From positions 1 to 37,533 of the forward strand of contig CAJATL010000353.1 in NCBI GenBank assembly GCA_903944895.1: a stretch of 37,533 nt of DNA. The letters run 5' to 3'. The notes below the pieces were generated by a model, which had not been told where the DNA came from, did not search any database, and saw only the letters and a program-made list of their open reading frames with translations. A program made the translations under genes and the position numbers. Positions within the stretch are counted from its first letter, which is position 1. Each line of letters begins with the position of its first letter. The stretch comes from an uncultured Bacteroidota bacterium. GTDB taxonomy: Bacteria; Bacteroidota; Bacteroidia; Bacteroidales; 4484-276. Shown piece after piece: positions 32,923 to 37,533 of this stretch.

Positions 32923-33768
32923 ATGCCTAACGCAATATCTGATTCCTTTATAACCTATGAAGCCGTAAAATCACCGGTATTCATTCTGGGATGCGGCAGA
33001 TCAGGCACTACAATATTAGGAACAGCTCTTTCAAAACACCAAAAAGTAGTTTATCTGAACGAACCCAGGGATCTTTGGGTTTTAGCTTATCCTGAAACTG
33101 ATATATGGTCAAGTCAGGCATTTGAGCGAAAGGGCAAAATCATACTCACCGAGTCGGATGAACGAGAAGAAAAGAGCCGCAAACTTCGCGAAGTTTTTTA
33201 CCTAGAAACAGTAAAATCAAATAAGCCAGTCCTTATTGAGAAAACGCCAATAAATAACTTCAGATTACATCTGATTAATGCTATCTTTCCAAATGCGCGA
33301 TTTATTTATATATACCGAAATGGGCTTGAGGTTGCGAGTTCTATAGAAAGGAGATGCTATTCGTCTCCATGGTTTGGTTCAAATCAGTATAAATGGAAAC
33401 AACTTACTCAAATTGCTATGAGCAGCGTTGACACGGAAAAACTACCTGCACTTTGCACCGATTTCTATGATATGGGACTACTGGAATGGAGATTAAGTAC
33501 TGAAGCTGCATTGAACTTTTTAAAAAGATTACCAAAGGAAAGATTTTTTGAACTTACTTATAATGATCTGGTTGACAACCCAATTGCAACTATTACGAAA
33601 ATAGTATCATTCATAGGGATACCTCCCGATCCTGATGTATTAGCTTTCGCTTCGGAGAATATCAGGCGCAAAACAAATGAAATCATATATAACTCTATTA
33701 CTGAAAAAGAAAAGATTATTGGCGGGGAATTTCTCAATTACACTAAAAATGACTGCACAACCTATTAA
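32923..33768 (+). CDS. sulfotransferase (GCGRSGTT loop)
   Basis: A 281-residue protein with a canonical PAPS loop PVFILGCGRSGTTILG (Gly23, Arg26, Gly28, Thr29) and 3'-phosphate motif FIYIYRNGLEVASS (Arg132, Ser140). The C-terminal region has FELTYNDLVDNPIATI and the IVSFIGIPPDP segment usual for the Sulfotransfer_3 type. It belongs to a different branch from the MVF-type and KTGTT-type genes. It stands alone between a repeat block upstream and a gene-poor 311-base gap downstream (33769-34079, in which I see no gene, only AT-rich sequence). Regulation is not visible apart from the repeat-derived leader. Confidence 0.87.
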   Translation: MPNAISDSFITYEAVKSPVFILGCGRSGTTILGTALSKHQKVVYLNEPRDLWVLAYPETDIWSSQAFERKGKIILTESDEREEKSRKLREVFYLETVKSNKPVLIEKTPINNFRLHLINAIFPNARFIYIYRNGLEVASSIERRCYSSPWFGSNQYKWKQLTQIAMSSVDTEKLPALCTDFYDMGLLEWRLSTEAALNFLKRLPKERFFELTYNDLVDNPIATITKIVSFIGIPPDPDVLAFASENIRRKTNEIIYNSITEKEKIIGGEFLNYTKNDCTTY

Positions 33769-34079
33769 AATTTCAACTTACTATTTACCTGTAAAGACAA
33801 TTACAAGCTGAACTAATGCCTGCAAGGTTTTCTTGATATGAATAGAATACAAATGCACTCGACCCAACCTAAGATTGTAATGCCGGATCAGAAGTAGGTA
33901 TAAACTCTGGAATTTCTCTTTTTGATATTGAAATAGGGAAGAAGAAATTAACTCATCCTGCTTGATTTGATCAAACTGAATTCAGATTACTAAAAAAGCC
34001 TTACCAATAATAGGAATTTAAAACAGAATTATTAAAAATTAAATAGTATTCATAAGCTAAAGAATAGTAAGATTTCTCA

Positions 34080-35063
34080 ATGGAAAAATTTATAGTAATT
34101 ACGACGATCAACCCATTAACTCCTGAGATTAAGGCTTTTCTGAAAACAGAGTTCTGGAAAGTTATTATTATTGGGGATGAAAAAAGTACCATGATCCAAA
34201 ATGCAAGTAACTTAGATTTCTATTCTCTTGAAAAACAGGATTCAACAAGTTTCAAACTATTGACAAAACTTCCTATTAACCATTACTCCCGTAAAAATAT
34301 TGGCTACCTTATTGCAATGAAAGGCAAGGCATCCATGATTTATGAAACGGATGATGATAATCGCCCCCTCGAAAATTGGGTTTGGCCTAATTTTTACTGC
34401 GCAGAAAGAATTGATGCTGGAAACAGGTTTGTAAACATTTTTACTTACTTTTCTAAAGATCATTCCTGGCCTCGGGGATTTCCGCTTGAGTATATCAAGG
34501 ATCAACAGACTAATTGCCGGGTCAAGCATTCAGATGGAAACGAAATCGGTGTTTGGCAGGGGCAGGTTGCAGGAGATCCTGATGTAGATGCTATATTCCG
34601 GCTTACAAGTGCAAAGATTCCTGCTTTCAACAATAACCCTCCTGTGTATATTAAGAAAGGTCATTATTGTCCCTTCAATAGCCAAAATACGTTGTGGAAT
34701 CCCCGTGCATTTCCGTTAATGTATCTACCAGTATTTGTCACTTCAAGATTTACTGACATTTTAAGAGGTTATATTGCTCAGCGAATTATGCGGGATTTTG
34801 ACCTCCACTTGGGATTTGTCGCGCCAAATGTGTTCCAGAAAAGAAACCATCACAACCTTATGCAGGATTTTCAGGATGAGAGGGAATTATATCTCAATAT
34901 AACCCGAATTGTTGACATATTAGATTCGACTGATACAGGAAATAATATGCTGCAAGGTTTAAGGAGTTTGTATAAAGCATTATGCGAAAATGGTATACTA
35001 CCCAAAGGTGAACTGGAAATAGTTGATTTATGGTGTAATGATATTATTAACCTTGGATTATAA
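34080..35063 (+). CDS. STELLO-like (DUF288) glycosyltransferase
   Basis: A 327-residue cytoplasmic protein. The central segment YSRKNIGYLIAMKGKASMIY followed by ETDDDNRP (about residues 70-95) is the hallmark of the DUF288/STELLO family, in which the Asp triplet is the presumed metal and nucleotide-sugar site. An N-terminal Rossmann-like strand (FIVITTINP) and YRGYIAQRI-like segment (about 230) also fit. Plant STELLO proteins are Golgi-located and affect cellulose synthase; bacterial homologues sit in surface-glycan clusters with unknown sugar specificity. It is followed after nine bases by another glycosyltransferase-like gene, so the two probably act together. The DNA here is visibly more AT-rich than in 25-31 kb. 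Confidence 0.75.
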   Translation: MEKFIVITTINPLTPEIKAFLKTEFWKVIIIGDEKSTMIQNASNLDFYSLEKQDSTSFKLLTKLPINHYSRKNIGYLIAMKGKASMIYETDDDNRPLENWVWPNFYCAERIDAGNRFVNIFTYFSKDHSWPRGFPLEYIKDQQTNCRVKHSDGNEIGVWQGQVAGDPDVDAIFRLTSAKIPAFNNNPPVYIKKGHYCPFNSQNTLWNPRAFPLMYLPVFVTSRFTDILRGYIAQRIMRDFDLHLGFVAPNVFQKRNHHNLMQDFQDERELYLNITRIVDILDSTDTGNNMLQGLRSLYKALCENGILPKGELEIVDLWCNDIINLGL

Positions 35064-35072
35064 AAGTAGTGT

Positions 35073-35834
35073 ATGGATAAAACTAGTTTTCTAACAATCT
35101 ATAGCACATTTGAGCAATTAGATGTTGTTAAGCAAACACTTCCGAGTGTAATTGGTGAGACTAAAAGGAATAATGCGAAGTTGATTGTTCATGATTCATC
35201 AGTCAAAAATCGCAATGAAAAATGGGAATATCTAAAGGAATTAAATCAAAACGAAGATTTTTTCCTCTTATTATCTTCTAACCTTTCAATGGCACATGCC
35301 CGAAATATGTCCCTTCAATTGGGTCAGGCACTATTTGCTCCTGATTTTATCTGTATGCTTGAGGATGATCATGGTTATAAACCAGGAATTATTGTTGAGT
35401 TGATTGAAGCCATGAAAACATGGTATGGGGAAATTTCTCCGAATGGATTACGTTTTGGTTTATTTACTGGTTGCACCCTGCATAACAAAACAAAAAAAAG
35501 AATGCTACCGGAAGGACATTCTTTTCCTGTAGAAACTGAAACACCCTGGAATCTCGGCAGAGCCAATTCTTGTTTTAGGTGTGCACCAACATCACACTGG
35601 AATAATGTATTGAAAGGGTATGATACTGATGAATACCTTATTTCAACGTTTCAAACTGCAAATCTGAACAAAAGGAATTATTTTAAGGGATTCACGGTAA
35701 TGTATGTTAAAAATGGCACATACTGTTTCCATATTGAGTCAAAAGGAAGAGGTTTTACAGATGAAAATGAACTAAAAAGATGGGATGATGAATACACTGC
35801 ATCTGATTATCGAAGTAAATATAATAAAAGATAG
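35073..35834 (+). CDS. GT-A fold glycosyltransferase-like protein
   Basis: A 253-residue protein with the layout of a small GT2/GT-A enzyme. It opens with FLTIYSTFEQLDVVKQTLPS, then VHDSSVKNRN, SSNLSMAHARNMSLQL and FICMLEDDHGYKPGI. The EDDHG near residues 97-101 serves as the DxD metal site. There are two Cys-rich spots (FTGCTLHNK, NSCFRCAPTSHW) and no membrane segment. It lies nine bases behind the STELLO-like gene and ends before a 93-base gap. It probably adds one sugar of the surface glycan; donor and acceptor are unknown. Confidence 0.7.
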   Translation: MDKTSFLTIYSTFEQLDVVKQTLPSVIGETKRNNAKLIVHDSSVKNRNEKWEYLKELNQNEDFFLLLSSNLSMAHARNMSLQLGQALFAPDFICMLEDDHGYKPGIIVELIEAMKTWYGEISPNGLRFGLFTGCTLHNKTKKRMLPEGHSFPVETETPWNLGRANSCFRCAPTSHWNNVLKGYDTDEYLISTFQTANLNKRNYFKGFTVMYVKNGTYCFHIESKGRGFTDENELKRWDDEYTASDYRSKYNKR

Positions 35835-35927
35835 TTTCAACGATGATTTGAATTGACCTAATTTTAACTTCTAGTATAAAAAACATTCAATTGTTTGCCA
35901 TCTTTTTACTTATCTAATAAAAATAAT

Positions 35928-36356
35928 ATGGATGAATTACGAGAAAGTAAAGATGAACTGATAGCAGATTTACGACAACAGGTATTGGCAATTAAGGATG
36001 AAAATGAAAACAAATTAAATACTCTTGAAAAGAATTATCAGAATGATGTAATTGAATACAGGAATAAATTGCATGAAATTGAGCTGATGGCACAAAAATC
36101 CCGAGAAGATAATTTTGAAAAAGAGCCGGAAACAATACCGGAAAAACCACTCTTTCTTGATAAAATGATAGAAGCAGCCAAAAGGCTCGGCAACGAATTG
36201 GATTTTGTCAGGATAGATTTTTTTGCCAACCAGGCACAGTTTTTTCTGTCCGAAATGACAATTTATCCCAATGGCGAGCAGGATAACCGGCCAACCAGCT
36301 ACGATCAGTTTAACCTTTTCTTGGGCAAGCAGTGGAATATGGATTTTTGGCAATAG
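35928..36356 (+). CDS. coiled-coil protein with a TupA-like ATP-grasp tail fragment
   Basis: A 142-residue protein from ATG 35928; a TTG at 35895 would add 11 residues. The first 75 residues are a charged coiled coil (KDELIADLRQQVLAIKDEN, then KLNTLEKNYQNDVIEYRNK). After a Pro/Glu linker, the last 60 residues (MIEAAKRLGNELDFVRIDFF, QFFLSEMTIYPNGE, LFLGKQWNMDFW) match the extreme C-terminus of TupA-like ATP-grasp proteins, which contains the Mg-binding VRxDxY...ExTxxP strand pair. The rest of the ATP-grasp domain is missing, so it cannot be a whole ligase. It is either a chimera formed by recombination or a domain recruited for another purpose. It lies 61 bases before the broken sulfotransferase. 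Confidence 0.55.
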   Translation: MDELRESKDELIADLRQQVLAIKDENENKLNTLEKNYQNDVIEYRNKLHEIELMAQKSREDNFEKEPETIPEKPLFLDKMIEAAKRLGNELDFVRIDFFANQAQFFLSEMTIYPNGEQDNRPTSYDQFNLFLGKQWNMDFWQ

Positions 36357-36417
36357 CAGAAAGCCCAAAGGCTGGAATTTCATCACAGAAACATGAAAGA
36401 CAAAGTGAAATAATCCG

Positions 36418-37533
36418 ATGATAAAAACTATTTTTCTTCATGTTGGGGTGCATAAAACTGCATCCACCACCATTCAGAATACTTTTTTTCAAGAATGTGC
36501 TAAATTATTGGAAGCCGGAGTTTTGTATCCTGTATTCAAAGCCGGAAACATTGCCATCAGCAACCATTCCATCCCTTATTACAGCCTTTTCAGGGAACAT
36601 CCCGAAAAATACCATATCAACGTTAGTTGCGGTTACACCAATAGTGAAGCCATTAATACCCTTCATGAGGAATATAGTAGGCAACTACGGGGGCAAATAA
36701 TGGGTTTCAAAGGCGAAACACTTGTAATATCCGGTGAAGATATTTCCCACCTACAAAAAGATGAACTTGTAAAACTTAGAACTTATTTTCTGGAAATGAC
36801 ACATCCGGAGACAAGCTTTAAGGTTGTGATGATGTGCCGACATCCGGTATCACGTTTCCGTAGCGCCATACAGGCAAGCGTATGCGACTTTGGTATGCCA
36901 ATGAATAAAACGATACAAAACCATCTGCTTCGCACTAATTACTATCGTAACCTAACCAGTAATTTTTCGGAAGTTTTCGGCATTGAAAATATTTCAGTTA
37001 TAAAATATGAAGATGCCATCACCAACCGATATGGGCCTGCCTAGGCATTGCTGGCAGTTATTGATAAGGATTTACCAGATAAGATTAAGCCGGACATAAT
37101 TCACGAAAACCAAACCCATGCATATGAAACCGTCGCCATTCTTGATGCAGATAACCGCACATTTCCGCAAACCCTGGGTTATGAGCTGCACCCCGAACGG
37201 ATGGTAGTTTTAAATAAGCTTTTAGCCGAAATGCCGGGACAAAAATTCATGCTCCCGAAAGGTCTTAGCAAAACGGTATGGGAAGCATTGGCGGAAGATG
37301 TAAACTGGCTTTGTCGCAAATTTTCGTTACCGGAATACCAGTTTCTGGATGAAGATTTGAAAGCCGATGCTGATATTTGGAACAAGCAAACACTTATTTA
37401 TCTCCGAAATATGTTGCCCGGGTTATCACCGGAATACAGAAAAACCATTCTCCATGAGCTTTTACATAATTCAATCGGTAGGCAACATCAAATACCTGTG
37501 AGAAAACGAATCAATCTGATGATTTTATTTTTA
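36418..37533 (+). pseudogene. sulfotransferase (KTASTT loop) interrupted by an in-frame amber codon; runs off the window
   Basis: The protein begins MIKTIFLHVGVHKTASTTIQ (Gly10, Lys13, Thr14; Ala15 where relatives have Gly). VISGEDISHLQ follows near residue 103, and MCRHPVSRFRS supplies the 3'-phosphate Arg141 and Ser149. At codon 209 there is a TAG (37042-37044, within GCCTAGGCA), yet the same frame continues open for 163 codons to the last base of the window with coding character (ALLAVIDKDLPDKI, RKFSLPEYQFLDEDL). Both PAPS motifs precede the stop, so a 208-residue product could partly fold. A nonsense mutation or a base error is likelier than readthrough. It is closest to the genes at 20844 and 24216. 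Confidence 0.8.

Overview
The window looks like chromosomal DNA of a member of the Bacteroidota. It has three SusC-like or plain TonB-dependent receptors, two of them with an N-terminal carboxypeptidase-regulatory-like domain. It has TAnnTTTG promoter boxes (for example 8684-8691, and 4693-4700 on the minus strand), starts without Shine-Dalgarno sequences, and moderately AT-rich DNA. I see no tRNA, rRNA, CRISPR array or intact transposon. No species can be named from the sequence alone.

Left part (1-12.0 kb): a mixed surface and metal region. It opens with the tail of an unknown gene and a DUF2202 lipoprotein, then an imperfect inverted repeat that abuts a peroxiredoxin gene lacking its N-terminal half. 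A small DUF5320-like protein, a NifX/NifB-like cofactor-binding protein and a TonB receptor with an OprC-type copper signature follow on the same strand. Next come a small secreted protein and a PAS-LuxR regulator (both minus), divergent from a second TonB receptor. After a 0.6 kb block of hairpin repeats there is a two-gene unit of small proteins, then a His/Cys-rich exported protein and a third TonB receptor.

Right part (12.3-37.5 kb): a large surface-glycan locus dominated by sulfotransferases. It begins with a three-part enzyme (sulfotransferase, GT2, GT4) and a GT-C membrane glycosyltransferase on the minus strand. Two double-domain sulfotransferases follow, then a tight run of five more sulfotransferase genes leading directly into a Wzm/Wzt-type ABC exporter (25193-26818). 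After a repeat block comes a second tight unit: a methyltransferase-GT2 fusion, a DUF2142 membrane protein, a methyltransferase and a frameshifted methyltransferase. A second repeat block holds gene ruins. The window closes with another sulfotransferase, a STELLO-like (DUF288) glycosyltransferase, a GT-A-like glycosyltransferase, a coiled-coil/TupA-like protein, and a sulfotransferase broken by an in-frame stop and cut by the window end.

Working model (inference): glycosyltransferases build a lipid-linked or nucleotide-sugar-derived glycan in the cytoplasm. Methyltransferases and at least nine PAPS-dependent sulfotransferases decorate it, and the ABC-2 transporter exports it as a heavily sulfated capsule or O-antigen. 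Ten genes carry twelve sulfotransferase-like domains. No PAPS synthesis genes lie in the window. Degenerate domains, ghost fragments, frameshifts and repeats at module borders suggest the locus changes quickly by duplication and module exchange.
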